From positions 109,144 through 173,143 of the forward strand of contig LGYU01000022.1 in the NCBI GenBank assembly GCA_001302245.1: a DNA stretch of 64,000 nt. The letters run 5' to 3'. A program made the translations under genes and the position numbers. Under the pieces are notes generated by a model that made no database searches, had not been told where the DNA came from, and saw nothing but the letters and a program-made list of their open reading frames with translations. The DNA comes from Chitinophagaceae bacterium PMP191F. Lineage in GTDB: Bacteria; Bacteroidota; Bacteroidia; Chitinophagales; Chitinophagaceae. This document shows, one piece after another, positions 37,493 through 47,153 of this stretch; position 1 is the first letter of the stretch; the number at the start of each line of letters is the position of its first letter.

Positions 37493-38752
37493 ATGCATAT
37501 CAGAACCAGGACAACCTGCAGAGTTTGTGGATCATCTTCTCTGAAAAAAGTAATTGATCTGGGCCCGCAGTACTTACAGGGTTCATTTATAAAACCGGGC
37601 AAAGAAATGCCTTCTACCCGTAAGATTTCCTGTACGCTGGTGCGCTGCAACCCGGAAGAAGATGAAAATGCATGTGGACTGTTGCAAATGGAGCATTCCG
37701 TTCCTCCCGAAATATTGTATGCTGCATACTGGTATCGCTCTGGTACTAACAATACCATGCGTAATCACCTTAAAGGAATTGTTGAATCTGTAACTTCTAT
37801 TGTAAAAAAGAAAGACGCCATTGTACTGGATATTGGCTGTAATGACGGCACTTTATTGAGCTACTACCCAAAAGGTGGCATGAAATACGGTATCGATCCT
37901 TCGGATGTGGCGCAGGAGGTAAAAGAGGATACGATTGTGGTTCAGGACATTTTCCCTTCCAAAAAGCTGGTAGAAGTACTGGAGGGTAAAACCCTGGATG
38001 TTATTACCTCCATTGCAATGTTTTACGACCTGGAAAACCCGGTTGATTTTGTGCGGGGTATAAAGCAATTACTCAATCCTAAAGGCGTATGGATTTTTGA
38101 AATGTCGTACATGCCCGACATGCTGAAACTCGACTCATTTGATACGATTTGTCACGAACATCTTGAATATTATAGCCTGGCAGTGATAGAAATTATTCTG
38201 AAAAAAGCAGGTATGCGTTTATTCAAGATATCTTTCAATGATATTAATGGGGGTAGTATCCGTTGTTATGCTACGCATGATACCAATATTACTTACGATA
38301 CACCCGAAGAGATCCGTTTACTGAATGAAACACGCCAGGCTGAGTTTGATCTGGAACTGGATACCGATAAGCCTTACCAGGCTTTCTGGGAAAGGATCAG
38401 TAAACTGAAAGATGATTTATACAATTTGTTGGTAAAGCTTAAATCTGAAGGGAAAAAGATACATATCTACGGTGCATCTACTAAAGGAAATACGATTCTG
38501 CAATGGTGTAATATTGATAACTCGATTATAGATTATGCAGCAGAAAGAAATCCTGATAAATACGGGGCAATGACTTTGGGTACCAATATTCCGATTATCA
38601 GTGAAGCTGATAGCCGGGCTATGAACCCCGATTATTACCTGGTACTACCCTGGCATTTTAAGGAAGAATTCCTGGAACGAGAGAAGGCTACACTGGAAAG
38701 AGGTATCGGTCTCATTTTCCCATTGCCCACTATTTCGATTTATAAACAGTAA
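37493..38752 (+). CDS. Class I SAM-dependent methyltransferase, sugar C-methyltransferase type
   Basis: The protein has 419 residues with the three-part architecture of NDP-hexose C-methyltransferases. An N-terminal zinc-binding domain has CRVCG and a later CNPEEDENACG pair. The SAM-binding core has VLDIGCNDGTLLSYY at about residue 115. The C-terminal domain carries IHIYGASTKGNTILQW, the Methyltransf_14 signature. Enzymes of this type add a methyl group to a keto-sugar nucleotide, which would give a branched deoxysugar. The neighbouring SDR protein could supply or process such a sugar. The next gene starts 6 bp downstream. Confidence 0.85.
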   Translation: MHIRTRTTCRVCGSSSLKKVIDLGPQYLQGSFIKPGKEMPSTRKISCTLVRCNPEEDENACGLLQMEHSVPPEILYAAYWYRSGTNNTMRNHLKGIVESVTSIVKKKDAIVLDIGCNDGTLLSYYPKGGMKYGIDPSDVAQEVKEDTIVVQDIFPSKKLVEVLEGKTLDVITSIAMFYDLENPVDFVRGIKQLLNPKGVWIFEMSYMPDMLKLDSFDTICHEHLEYYSLAVIEIILKKAGMRLFKISFNDINGGSIRCYATHDTNITYDTPEEIRLLNETRQAEFDLELDTDKPYQAFWERISKLKDDLYNLLVKLKSEGKKIHIYGASTKGNTILQWCNIDNSIIDYAAERNPDKYGAMTLGTNIPIISEADSRAMNPDYYLVLPWHFKEEFLEREKATLERGIGLIFPLPTISIYKQ

Positions 38753-38758
38753 GGCAAA

Positions 38759-39859
38759 ATGGCTGCAAATGGCTTATTCATTAACAACGTAAAGGCCCAG
38801 GACAGTATTTATGAATCGGGATTGATGGTATATAATTGCCTTCGGTTATCTGAGCAATACAAACTGGATTATATAGAGATCAACAGTGAGCAAAGAACTA
38901 TCCCGCTGGGATATGATTTCTATTTTTTCAATTATCATCCCGGTACAATGCCATGGTTGGATACAGGGCAGCTTAAAAAGCTGCCAGGTCTTGTATTGAC
39001 AATGGTACTGGAAATATTGCCGGGTAATCCGTTTGTATTATGTCCACCCAAACATTTTGATGGTTATTGTGTGCTGGATCCTACCATCAGGCATAAAAAC
39101 ACCCGGGTGTTCGCCTTTCCCAGGCCATTGGAATCTGTAAGTCCTGTTGAACCTTACGTGGAAAAAGAGATTCCTGTGATCGGTACATTTGGTTTTGCTA
39201 CCAAAGGAAAAGGGTTTCAGCATGTGGTGGATGCAGTGAATAAAGAGTTCAGCAATGCTGTTATAAAAATCAATATACCCTTTGGCAACTTTGTTCCTGA
39301 TTCAGAGGCATATTCGCAGTTTCTGGCCAAACTTTGTAAAGAAAGGGCAAAAGAAGGTGTGGAGGTAATAGTGACACATGATTATATGAGCAAGGAACAA
39401 CTGATCAACTGGTGTTCGCAGAATACCCTGAATTGTTTTCTGTACGATAGAAATATGCCGGGGCTGGCTGCTACTACAGATCAGGCAATTGTGGCCGGAA
39501 GGCCTTTGTCTGTTGCTCAGAATGATACATTTCGCCATATATTGGCATATTTGCCGCCATATCCCCAATGGAATTTGCAACAGTCAATAGATCAATCCAT
39601 GCTGCATGTACAACGTATGCGTGAAGACTGGTCGCCCGCAAATTTTGCCCGCAGGTTTGAAGATATGCTGCGTCAACTAATGCCATTACATAAGATGGAT
39701 ACAAAGCAACAGGGAAGCTTTGAATTGCCGCTTTGGAAAAACGACCTGCCGCAACAGGTAAAGAAAATTTTTAAAAAATATAAAGGCGTCTTTTCAATGC
39801 GCAAGCTAAAACAACTGCGTATTTTCAGGCGCCTGTTTAAATATGAGGAACTTATTTAG
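38759..39859 (+). CDS. Probable glycosyltransferase (GT-B-like)
   Basis: The protein has 366 residues, is soluble and has no signal peptide. A Rossmann-like start of the second half reads PVIGTFGFATKGKGFQHVVDAV. A GT4-like C-terminal pattern follows: MSKEQLINWCSQNTLNCFLYDRN and LAATTDQAIVAGRPLSV, where a Glu/Asp-x7-Glu-like nucleotide site would be. The tail is basic and helical, as in membrane-associated transferases. The acceptor and donor are unknown. It overlaps the following FkbM gene by 17 bp. Confidence 0.6.
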   Translation: MAANGLFINNVKAQDSIYESGLMVYNCLRLSEQYKLDYIEINSEQRTIPLGYDFYFFNYHPGTMPWLDTGQLKKLPGLVLTMVLEILPGNPFVLCPPKHFDGYCVLDPTIRHKNTRVFAFPRPLESVSPVEPYVEKEIPVIGTFGFATKGKGFQHVVDAVNKEFSNAVIKINIPFGNFVPDSEAYSQFLAKLCKERAKEGVEVIVTHDYMSKEQLINWCSQNTLNCFLYDRNMPGLAATTDQAIVAGRPLSVAQNDTFRHILAYLPPYPQWNLQQSIDQSMLHVQRMREDWSPANFARRFEDMLRQLMPLHKMDTKQQGSFELPLWKNDLPQQVKKIFKKYKGVFSMRKLKQLRIFRRLFKYEELI

Positions 39860-40544
39860 AAAAATAGTGACCAAACTGTTGCTGAAACATTCCCAATTGG
39901 TGTATGCTCAGTCTGGTGAGGATCTTATCCTGGCCCAATTGTTTTTTAAACTGGATATCCTTCATCCTACTTATTTGGATATTGGTGCCAATCATCCCAT
40001 GTATATTAGTAATACTTATTATTTCTATATGCGGGGTAGCAAAGGAGTTTGTATTGAGCCCAATCCTTACTTATATCAAAAAATTAAGAAGGTAAGACCC
40101 CGTGATACAGTGCTGAATGTTGGCATCGGTATTACCGGCGAATCAGCTGCGGACTTTTATCTGTTTCCCGAGCATGCACATGGTCTTAGTACCTTTTCAA
40201 AAGAGGAAGCGGAATACTGGCAGCATACCGGTATGAAAAAAGTAGGAAAAATACAGTATGAGAAGGTGATACAGGTTCCATTGCAAACCATCAATACTGT
40301 TATCGGTGACAATTTTCAACAGACACCGGATTTTATTTCTATTGATGTAGAAGGGCTTGATCTGCAGATATTGCAATCACTGGATTTTGAAGCTTATGCA
40401 CCATTGGTGTTATGTGTTGAAACGCTTGCTTATGACGAACAGCAGCGCGAACACAAAAAAGATAATATTATTGAATATGTAAAAAGCAAAGGATACGAGG
40501 TGTATGCAGATACACACATTAATACCATATTCCTGCGTAAATAA
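39843..40544 (+). CDS. FkbM-family methyltransferase
   Basis: The protein has 233 residues. YAQSGEDLILAQLF opens the domain, YLDIGANHPMYISNTYYFY carries the SAM-binding glycines, GVCIEPNP is motif II, and FISIDVEGLDLQILQSLDF is the family's central signature. FkbM enzymes O-methylate sugars or other hydroxyl groups, and in glycan clusters usually cap or decorate saccharides. Its start lies inside the preceding gene, so the two are translationally coupled. Confidence 0.85.
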   Translation: MRNLFRKIVTKLLLKHSQLVYAQSGEDLILAQLFFKLDILHPTYLDIGANHPMYISNTYYFYMRGSKGVCIEPNPYLYQKIKKVRPRDTVLNVGIGITGESAADFYLFPEHAHGLSTFSKEEAEYWQHTGMKKVGKIQYEKVIQVPLQTINTVIGDNFQQTPDFISIDVEGLDLQILQSLDFEAYAPLVLCVETLAYDEQQREHKKDNIIEYVKSKGYEVYADTHINTIFLRK

Positions 40545-40566
40545 TACAAACTTAATTTAACAGATA

Positions 40567-41436
40567 GTGACAGCGATTATATTCGGCGCCAATGGCCAGG
40601 ATGGATTTTACCTGACAAAGCTTTTGCAACAGCAGCATATTGAAGTAATTCCTGTATCAAGAAAGGCCGGAGGCATACAGGCCGATGTTGCTGACAGCGA
40701 AACTGTACAAGCCCTGGTGAGCAAGTACAAACCTCAATATATTTTTCATCTCGCTGCCAATTCTACCACCCGTCATGATGCCTTATTTGAAAATCATGCG
40801 GCTATTGCAACAGGTACGCTCAATATACTGGAATCGGTAAAAACATTGCATCCATCAGCCAGGGTATTTATTTCCGGTAGTGGCTTGCAGTTCAGGAATG
40901 CAGACCTGCCAATTAAAGAAACAGATCCTTTTGAGGCCAGGGATGCCTATTCTGTCAGCCGTATCCAGTCTGTATACGCTGCCCGCTATTATCGCACGCT
41001 TGGTATACAGGCTTACGTGGGATATTTTTTCAATCATGACAGTCCGCGCAGAACCCCCAGGCATGTTACCAAAATGATTGCCAATGCAGTGAAAAATATT
41101 GCTGCAGGACAGGAAGAGATCATTGAGATAGGTGATATGTCGGTAAAAAAGGAATGGGGGTATGCCGGCGATATTGTAGAAGCTATCTGGACATTGGTAC
41201 AACAGGATGCTGTAACGGAAGCTACCTTAGGTACCGGGCAAGCCTATTCAATACAGGAATACATTGAAACCTGTTTTAACCTGGTGGGTAAGGACTGGAA
41301 AAAATATGTACAGCCGCGACAGGGTTTTACTGCTGAATACCGTCAACTGGTTTCTGATCCTGCCACTATATTTTCTCTGGGCTGGAAGCCTGCCACCAGC
41401 TTTACTGATCTGGCTAAAATTATGCTGACTGAATAA
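40567..41436 (+). CDS. NAD-dependent epimerase/dehydratase (extended SDR, GDP-mannose 4,6-dehydratase-like), YxxxR variant
   Basis: The protein has 289 residues from a GTG start at 40567. The Rossmann motif is IIFGANGQDGFYLTKLL (GxxGxxG), and IFHLAANSTTRHDA and NHDSPRR match the GMD-like branch (NHESPRR in GMD). The catalytic dyad normally YxxxK reads Y128-S-V-S-R132, so Lys is replaced by Arg. The Ser of the triad fits ISGSGLQF. The shortness and the substitution suggest altered activity or a different substrate. It supplies or modifies a nucleotide sugar for the neighbouring transferases. The stop overlaps the next ATG by one base. Confidence 0.75.
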   Translation: MTAIIFGANGQDGFYLTKLLQQQHIEVIPVSRKAGGIQADVADSETVQALVSKYKPQYIFHLAANSTTRHDALFENHAAIATGTLNILESVKTLHPSARVFISGSGLQFRNADLPIKETDPFEARDAYSVSRIQSVYAARYYRTLGIQAYVGYFFNHDSPRRTPRHVTKMIANAVKNIAAGQEEIIEIGDMSVKKEWGYAGDIVEAIWTLVQQDAVTEATLGTGQAYSIQEYIETCFNLVGKDWKKYVQPRQGFTAEYRQLVSDPATIFSLGWKPATSFTDLAKIMLTE

Positions 41437-42551
41437 TGCCTGCTAAAATTTTACTGATACAACTGTATTCAAACGGCGATAGCCTGTATGCTACAGCAGT
41501 AGCAAGACAAATAAAACAGGACTATCCTGGTTGCCATCTTACCTGGGCTATCGCTGCTTTCTGTAAGGATATTATTGCAGGTAATCCTTATGTTGATGAA
41601 GTACTGGAAGTCAATACCGTTGCCAAAAACGATGTAGTGGCTTATCGCAGGTTCAGGAAAGATATGTACCGGCAAAAGCAGCAGGGCAGGTGGGATGAGA
41701 TCGTGATCACCAATGTGATTGATGAAAAACAGGCTAATTACGATGGAACGATCCGTTCGGCCACTTTACGGGGGTATAACAAACCTGTTACAGTACCGTT
41801 GCAACCTGTATTGCGGTTACGTGCGGAGGAGATAGAGAGGGCTAAGAGTTTTGCAGCAACACATCAGCTGCACACATATAAGCATGTTGTATTGTTTGAG
41901 TTTGCCCCACAAAGCAAACAGTCGGATATGACACCTGCGTTCGCCATTGATCTATCCGAAAAAATAGTGCAACGGGCAGATACAGCTATTATATTGTCCT
42001 CTGCTCTGAAGATCAATCATACGCTGCCACAGATCATTGATGGCAGCAGTCTTTCATTGCGTGAAACAGCAGCGCTTACACATTATTGTACTTTGCTATT
42101 GGGTTCCAGCAGCGGCATAACCTGGGTAAGTACTTCTGATGCTGCCAGAAGGTTACCCATGGTACAGGTGCTGGATCCGTTTACGCCGTGGGTAAATGCT
42201 GTATCCAGGGATTGCGAACGATTCAACTTTCCAACAGATAAATTGATTGAGATATACTGGTTTGATAAAGATGTGATCAATAACTGTGTGCAGGCCGCTT
42301 TAGATGATTTTGCTGCTGCAAAAAACAAATGGCATCAGCCTTTGCCATTGCATTTTAAAGCTACAAGAGGTATTGTATATAACCTGTTGTGTTATTTTCA
42401 TTTTGCTGCCATTGCACGTCATATCCGCGTTAACAGAGAAGTGTATGGCAATAAAGCTGCTTTTTATAAAGAGGTGATAATGGGCTTTGTGGTTTTGCCT
42501 TTCTGGCTGATCCGCAACTTTACCCGTAAAAAAATACTGAAGCAACGATAG
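41436..42551 (+). CDS. Glycosyltransferase family 9 (heptosyltransferase-like)
   Basis: The protein has 371 residues. The first 60 residues follow the ADP-heptose:LPS heptosyltransferase pattern (ILLIQLYSNGDSLYATAVARQIKQDYP, then LTWAIAAFCKDII and NPYVDEVLEV). The second domain has LTHYCTLLLGSSSGITWVS, where GT9 enzymes have H-P-G/N-S-G nucleotide contacts, and a basic, hydrophobic C-terminus (FVVLPFWLIRNFTRKK) that may bind the membrane. It is the last gene of the + strand glycan operon, stopping 9 bp from the stop of the convergent GT2 gene. Confidence 0.75.
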   Translation: MPAKILLIQLYSNGDSLYATAVARQIKQDYPGCHLTWAIAAFCKDIIAGNPYVDEVLEVNTVAKNDVVAYRRFRKDMYRQKQQGRWDEIVITNVIDEKQANYDGTIRSATLRGYNKPVTVPLQPVLRLRAEEIERAKSFAATHQLHTYKHVVLFEFAPQSKQSDMTPAFAIDLSEKIVQRADTAIILSSALKINHTLPQIIDGSSLSLRETAALTHYCTLLLGSSSGITWVSTSDAARRLPMVQVLDPFTPWVNAVSRDCERFNFPTDKLIEIYWFDKDVINNCVQAALDDFAAAKNKWHQPLPLHFKATRGIVYNLLCYFHFAAIARHIRVNREVYGNKAAFYKEVIMGFVVLPFWLIRNFTRKKILKQR

Positions 42552-42559
42552 CCGGAGGT

Positions 42560-43423
42560 TTAATGATACTTTCCGGTCAGTTTTACATACCACAGACCAG
42601 CATATTGCTTGGGATAGTAGATGGCGGCAAATATGTACCAGCGCCAGTCGGGATAAAACTTCTTCATCAGTTGCGCGTGGTTCTTCATACCGGTGATCCT
42701 TACTTTCATCCATTTTTCTTTGGACACACTGCCTTTGTGAATATGCATCACTTTGGCCTGCGGTAGAAAATGGATCTTATAACCCAGTTGTTTAAAATCC
42801 CAGCACCACAAGGTGTCTTCACAATACATAAAGAAATCGTCTGACAGTTTTTTCTGTGGCAACTGTGCTATAATGCTTTTGGGAAATAACATAAATGCAC
42901 CCCACACCCAGTCACAATCCGCAAAGCTCTGGTGGTCAAAATAGTGGTGCAGCATCAGATGACCACGTTTGTCTTTCGACAAGAACTTATAAAGCGGTAT
43001 CACTTCCAGCAACTCCCAGCCTATAGTGCGGAAACGCCGGCAATTGTATTGCACACGCCCGTCGGGATACAGCAACTGGCAGGTAACCATGCCTACGCCC
43101 GGATGGGTAGTGATATAATCATAACAGATCTTTGGTGCGTTATTGATCAGTTCTGTATCGCTGTTCAGCAATAAAAGATATTCGCCCTGCGCTTTTTCCA
43201 CGCCCAGGTTGTTGCCCCCGGTAAAACCGGTATTCACAGCACTTTTTACCAGTATTATATCCGGAAATTTTTCCAGGAATAGCTCCGGATCACATTCCAC
43301 AGAAGCATTATCCACCAGTATGATCTCGTAAGAAAGACCGGTTAGTTTTTCTTTAATAGATTGTATGCAGTTACAGGTTAACCGGAGTGTATTGTAGTTG
43401 ATAATGATAATAGAAAGCTGCAT
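42560..43423 (-). CDS. Glycosyltransferase family 2
   Basis: The ATG at 43423 gives 287 residues (MQLSIIIINYNTL); a TTG two codons earlier is less likely. GT2 motifs are intact: IILVDNAS, TGFTGGNNLGVEKAQGEYLLLLNSDTEL (the DxD-like metal site is NSD) and DWVWGAFMLFPKS with DDFFMYCEDTLWCWD. The end is basic and amphipathic. It resembles rhamnosyltransferase-type GT2 enzymes of O-antigen and exopolysaccharide clusters. It lies 22 bp downstream of a second, similar GT2 gene. Confidence 0.9.
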   Translation of the reverse strand: MQLSIIIINYNTLRLTCNCIQSIKEKLTGLSYEIILVDNASVECDPELFLEKFPDIILVKSAVNTGFTGGNNLGVEKAQGEYLLLLNSDTELINNAPKICYDYITTHPGVGMVTCQLLYPDGRVQYNCRRFRTIGWELLEVIPLYKFLSKDKRGHLMLHHYFDHQSFADCDWVWGAFMLFPKSIIAQLPQKKLSDDFFMYCEDTLWCWDFKQLGYKIHFLPQAKVMHIHKGSVSKEKWMKVRITGMKNHAQLMKKFYPDWRWYIFAAIYYPKQYAGLWYVKLTGKYH

Positions 43424-43445
43424 ACGCAAAATCCTGTTTTTATTG

Positions 43446-44450
43446 CTAAACTACCTTGTAAAAATAAGGACGGTTAAAGGCAATTGTAAAAAAATATTTC
43501 AGCAGACACCCGATGTTCTTTACATAATCTGCAAAATTGGTCCATGTATACCTTGCTTTACGTTTGAACAGTTTTTCAATGGCCAGACCGATAAAGAAGA
43601 TGGGAATATCTGCTACAAAAAAAGCTACCATCAGAAAATACCAGCCCAAACCATATTGTTTCCGTATGCGCAGCATCATGGATATAATGATCTGCCGTCC
43701 TTTTTTATTCCAGAGATTCTTGCTGTTCTCCGTTTCTGTAGTATCGTAGTAATCGCTGCTGGTGCCACCTCCCAGGTGAATTACCTGTGGTTCGGCATAT
43801 AGCAACATGTTGCCCTGTTTGCGTAAACGCGCACACCATTCAATTTCTTCAGCGTACATAAAAAAGTCATCATCCAGCAGTCCTGATTGAGATAACACTT
43901 CTTTACGCACCATAATAAAGGCGCCTACAATCCAGTCAACCGGTTGTTTTTCCTGTACACTGGTAATGCTGGGTACGCGTGTTTTCAATTTGTATCCCCA
44001 GTAACGAACAAAACGTCCCAGGTAGGGTAGTGGTAACAGAAAGTTCAGTCCGCCTTTTACAAAGTGTGCTCCGGATATCTGGTGGGTTCCGTCTACGTTC
44101 AGCAATTGTACGCCACAGGCCACTGCATCATCCTGCTGAAAAAGATCAATGGTTTTATCCAGTGCACCATCCAGCACAATGGTGTCTGCGTTCAGCAGCA
44201 GTATATATTGCCCGGTAGCTTTTTTGATGCCTGCATTATTGGCTCTTGCAAAACCGGCATTGTATCCCATCTGTATCCAGTGAACAGCGGGAAAAGCGGC
44301 TTGGGCTTTTTCATAGCAATCATCCTGTGAATGATTGTCAACCAATATGATCTCAAAGCTGTGCCGTGTGGTTTGCTGCACAATGCTTTCAATACAGTCT
44401 GTAACCAGCCTGGTTGATTTATAGTTGATAATAATGATGGAGAGATCCAT
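43446..44450 (-). CDS. Glycosyltransferase family 2 (rhamnosyltransferase-like)
   Basis: The ATG at 44450 gives 334 residues (MDLSIIIINYKSTRL); 16 further codons upstream read like non-coding DNA. The motifs are IILVDNHSQDD, ARANNAGIKKATGQYILLLNADTIVLDGAL (NAD at the DxD position) and DWIVGAFIMVRKEV with DDDFFMYAEEIEWCARL. Two hydrophobic stretches near residues 270-295 may anchor it in the membrane. It is paralogous to the gene just downstream, so a local duplication is likely. Confidence 0.9.
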   Translation of the reverse strand: MDLSIIIINYKSTRLVTDCIESIVQQTTRHSFEIILVDNHSQDDCYEKAQAAFPAVHWIQMGYNAGFARANNAGIKKATGQYILLLNADTIVLDGALDKTIDLFQQDDAVACGVQLLNVDGTHQISGAHFVKGGLNFLLPLPYLGRFVRYWGYKLKTRVPSITSVQEKQPVDWIVGAFIMVRKEVLSQSGLLDDDFFMYAEEIEWCARLRKQGNMLLYAEPQVIHLGGGTSSDYYDTTETENSKNLWNKKGRQIIISMMLRIRKQYGLGWYFLMVAFFVADIPIFFIGLAIEKLFKRKARYTWTNFADYVKNIGCLLKYFFTIAFNRPYFYKVV

Positions 44451-44523
44451 AATGCACGCTTCCTGTAAAAAATCTGGCACGGCTACACACCGTGCCAAAC
44501 AAACTATTCTATGTTATATTTTT

Positions 44524-47094
44524 CTAAGCAACGGGTTGATCGGTAAGATCGTCGGTTTCCCTGCGTTTGATGGCCTGCCAGAGAGCGCCTGCAAACAAAA
44601 TGATGGAAAGGATACCAATGATCAGGCCAATGGTATTGGCTTTCTCATAGGTAGCAGGCTCAAAACGGAACACAATGGTGTGATTGCCCGATGGAACAGC
44701 CATACCTCTCAGGGTATAGTTTACACGTGCAATCGGCATTTCCTTGCCATCTACAAATGCTTTCCAGCCGTACGGGTAGTAGATCTCGCTGAATACTACA
44801 AACTGGTTGGTAGGTGCATTGAACTGGTACGTGATAATGTCATTGTCATTTTTTACCAGTTTGATAGATGCTGTTGAATCAAACTGTGGTGTAAACGGTA
44901 TTTTGGATTGTTCACGTTTGTCAATGATCACGGTGTCAGCCGGAGAGAAAGTATCCAGTGCTTTCATTTCCTCATCAGCATTATTCACATACTGAATGCC
45001 TTTTACCAGCCATGCTGCACCCAGTGCACCGGGGTTCTGTTGTGCTACCGGTTTACCATCCTGCGGATTGCTGACGATAAAATATTTTGTATTCAGCATA
45101 TTGAACACACGCATATTGTAGCGGCGCAACTGGCGGTTCAGCAGGTCATCATACAGGGCCAGTTTGGCCGGATGATAACCACCTACTGAATTATGGAAGT
45201 AAGAAGAACGCGCATCGTCAGACAGTGCACCTCTTGCCTCATCAAGCACACGGAAATATCCCGTGTCCTGTTTGATCTGCAGATCGGCCTGCGTAGGTGT
45301 GAAGTACGACATGTATTCATCCGGCTCGGTATAGTTCTCGTTTTTCAGGTAACGTCTGTCAACCTGTATCAGGTCAATAAAGCTGAGTGCTGTAAGACCG
45401 ATCACTGCGTATTGTGCTTTCAGTTTCTGACTTACGGCCAGCCAGATAAGAACACCAGCCAACACTATAAAGACAATCGTCCGCAACAGATCACTGCTAT
45501 AAAGTGCCTTGCGGTCTTTCACGAGGGCATTGTTCAGCGAACTGGCAATGCTGTTGGCCTGCTGCATCATCTGCTCTGTAGGTTGTCCGCCCTGGCCTAC
45601 CATCTGTGTCAGGATATAGCCCAGCTGTTTGTCGCGGTCAATTTTAAAATCAGCATTGAAATAATCCAGTGCCAGTATTACTATCAGTGCACCTACACCA
45701 ATACCTGCAAACTTCAGTTTTTTCAGCAGTTCAGGTTTGGCAATATTGCCATAGAATATCTGCTGCAAACTCATACAGGCCACCAGTACCATCGTGATCT
45801 GTGGTATCACCAATGCCATGGCGGGTGCACGGAATTTATTGTAATAAGGAAGATGATCGAACAGGAAATAGTTAATAGAAGGGAAATGTCTTCCCCATGA
45901 TAATACGATACCGATCACCGTAGCTGCTACAAGCCAGCCAAGATGCCAGCCACGTACTACAAACAAACCGGCAATGAACAACATGCATATAATGGCGCCA
46001 AAGTATACAGGACCGGAAGTAAAAGGCTGATCACCCCAGTAGGTAGACATGGCGCGCTGGTACAGGTAATTGGCCGCCTGCGGAGGCAGTTGTGATTCCT
46101 GTAAAGCTTCCTGTGAATGGCTGTCTTCACCCAGTTCAGCAGCTCCGCTGCCACCACCACGGGAAGCGGCTACTGCCAGCGTAGTGGTTTCACCAATGCC
46201 ATAGCTCCACTGGAAGGCATAATCTTTATCCAGGCCGCCTTTTGATTTGTTTTTATCAGTATTCAGGCTGGCCTGTGCTTTTTGCTGGGTGCTGTCCTTT
46301 TCAGGTGTCAGTTCTGAACGGCCGCCACGCATGGTTTCTTTGGCATATTCGTTATTGGGCAACAGTATCACTGAGAAGGAAAGCAACCCGATGGCCAGTG
46401 CCACAGCTGCCAGCGAACCACCTATCAGCAGGTGTTTGATCTGTTTTTGCCGGATGGTATGTATGGCATAAGCTACGGCCATACAGCCTATAATGAGAAA
46501 TACATAGTAAGTGATCTGTACGTGGTTCTGATTGATCATCAGGGTACCGAATAACAGGGTTGCTGCAAATCCCAGGAAATATTTTCGCTGGGCCAGCCAC
46601 ACAATACCTGCCAGTACTGCGGGTGCATATCCCATGGCAGCCAGTTTGGTTACGTGTCCTGTTTCAACCAGTATAGGGTTATACGAACAGAAGGCATAGG
46701 CCAGTGCTCCGAAAATACCTATCCATGGGCGTAACCGCATGGCCATACAGAGTATGTAAAAGCTGATACAGCAAAGGAAGAACAAGCTGGCGGGAGAGGG
46801 TAGGAACAGGGTAAAGATGTAATGCGCCCAGGTAAGTGAAATATTATATTTAGAGCCGATAGCGATCTGGTAAGCAGGCATACCGCTGAATACGCTATTG
46901 GTCCATAAAGGCAGGTGCCCGTGTTTTTCCTGGAATTCAACTGATTGCTGTTTGGCACCAATGGTTCCCAGCATATCGTACTGGTTTACCACCAATCCTT
47001 TTAAGGCTGGCAGACAGTAAACACAGGAAATCACTAAAAAAATACCAATGGCCAGGGCATGTGGCGTAAGACGTTGCAGCAGAGTCTTTTTCAT
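44524..47094 (-). CDS. YfhO-family multi-pass membrane protein
   Basis: The protein has 856 residues. It has about 12 hydrophobic segments, mainly before residue 560 (ALAIGIFLVISCVYCLPAL first, later FLGFAATLLFGTLMI, AVALAIGLLSFSVILLP, TIVFIVLAGVLIWLAVSQ). A periplasmic beta-rich domain follows, then a last helix (IGLIIGILSIILFAGAL). PYGWKAFVDGKEMPIARVNYTLRGMAVPSGNHTIVF near the end is the conserved YfhO tail. YfhO proteins resemble GT-C transferases and are linked to teichoic-acid or glycan glycosylation in Firmicutes. In Bacteroidota their substrate is unknown. It may be transcribed together with the two GT2 genes, whose first start is 73 bp downstream. Confidence 0.85.
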   Translation of the reverse strand: MKKTLLQRLTPHALAIGIFLVISCVYCLPALKGLVVNQYDMLGTIGAKQQSVEFQEKHGHLPLWTNSVFSGMPAYQIAIGSKYNISLTWAHYIFTLFLPSPASLFFLCCISFYILCMAMRLRPWIGIFGALAYAFCSYNPILVETGHVTKLAAMGYAPAVLAGIVWLAQRKYFLGFAATLLFGTLMINQNHVQITYYVFLIIGCMAVAYAIHTIRQKQIKHLLIGGSLAAVALAIGLLSFSVILLPNNEYAKETMRGGRSELTPEKDSTQQKAQASLNTDKNKSKGGLDKDYAFQWSYGIGETTTLAVAASRGGGSGAAELGEDSHSQEALQESQLPPQAANYLYQRAMSTYWGDQPFTSGPVYFGAIICMLFIAGLFVVRGWHLGWLVAATVIGIVLSWGRHFPSINYFLFDHLPYYNKFRAPAMALVIPQITMVLVACMSLQQIFYGNIAKPELLKKLKFAGIGVGALIVILALDYFNADFKIDRDKQLGYILTQMVGQGGQPTEQMMQQANSIASSLNNALVKDRKALYSSDLLRTIVFIVLAGVLIWLAVSQKLKAQYAVIGLTALSFIDLIQVDRRYLKNENYTEPDEYMSYFTPTQADLQIKQDTGYFRVLDEARGALSDDARSSYFHNSVGGYHPAKLALYDDLLNRQLRRYNMRVFNMLNTKYFIVSNPQDGKPVAQQNPGALGAAWLVKGIQYVNNADEEMKALDTFSPADTVIIDKREQSKIPFTPQFDSTASIKLVKNDNDIITYQFNAPTNQFVVFSEIYYPYGWKAFVDGKEMPIARVNYTLRGMAVPSGNHTIVFRFEPATYEKANTIGLIIGILSIILFAGALWQAIKRRETDDLTDQPVA

Positions 47095-47153
47095 TATATC
47101 TTAACTGGTTAATAGAATGGGCAAAATAATGCAATTTTACAGCAAGTTGATAT

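Noticed and set aside
45193..45900. Plus-strand open frame of 235 codons
   Set aside because: Antisense to the YfhO gene, Cys/His-rich and featureless, so a shadow.
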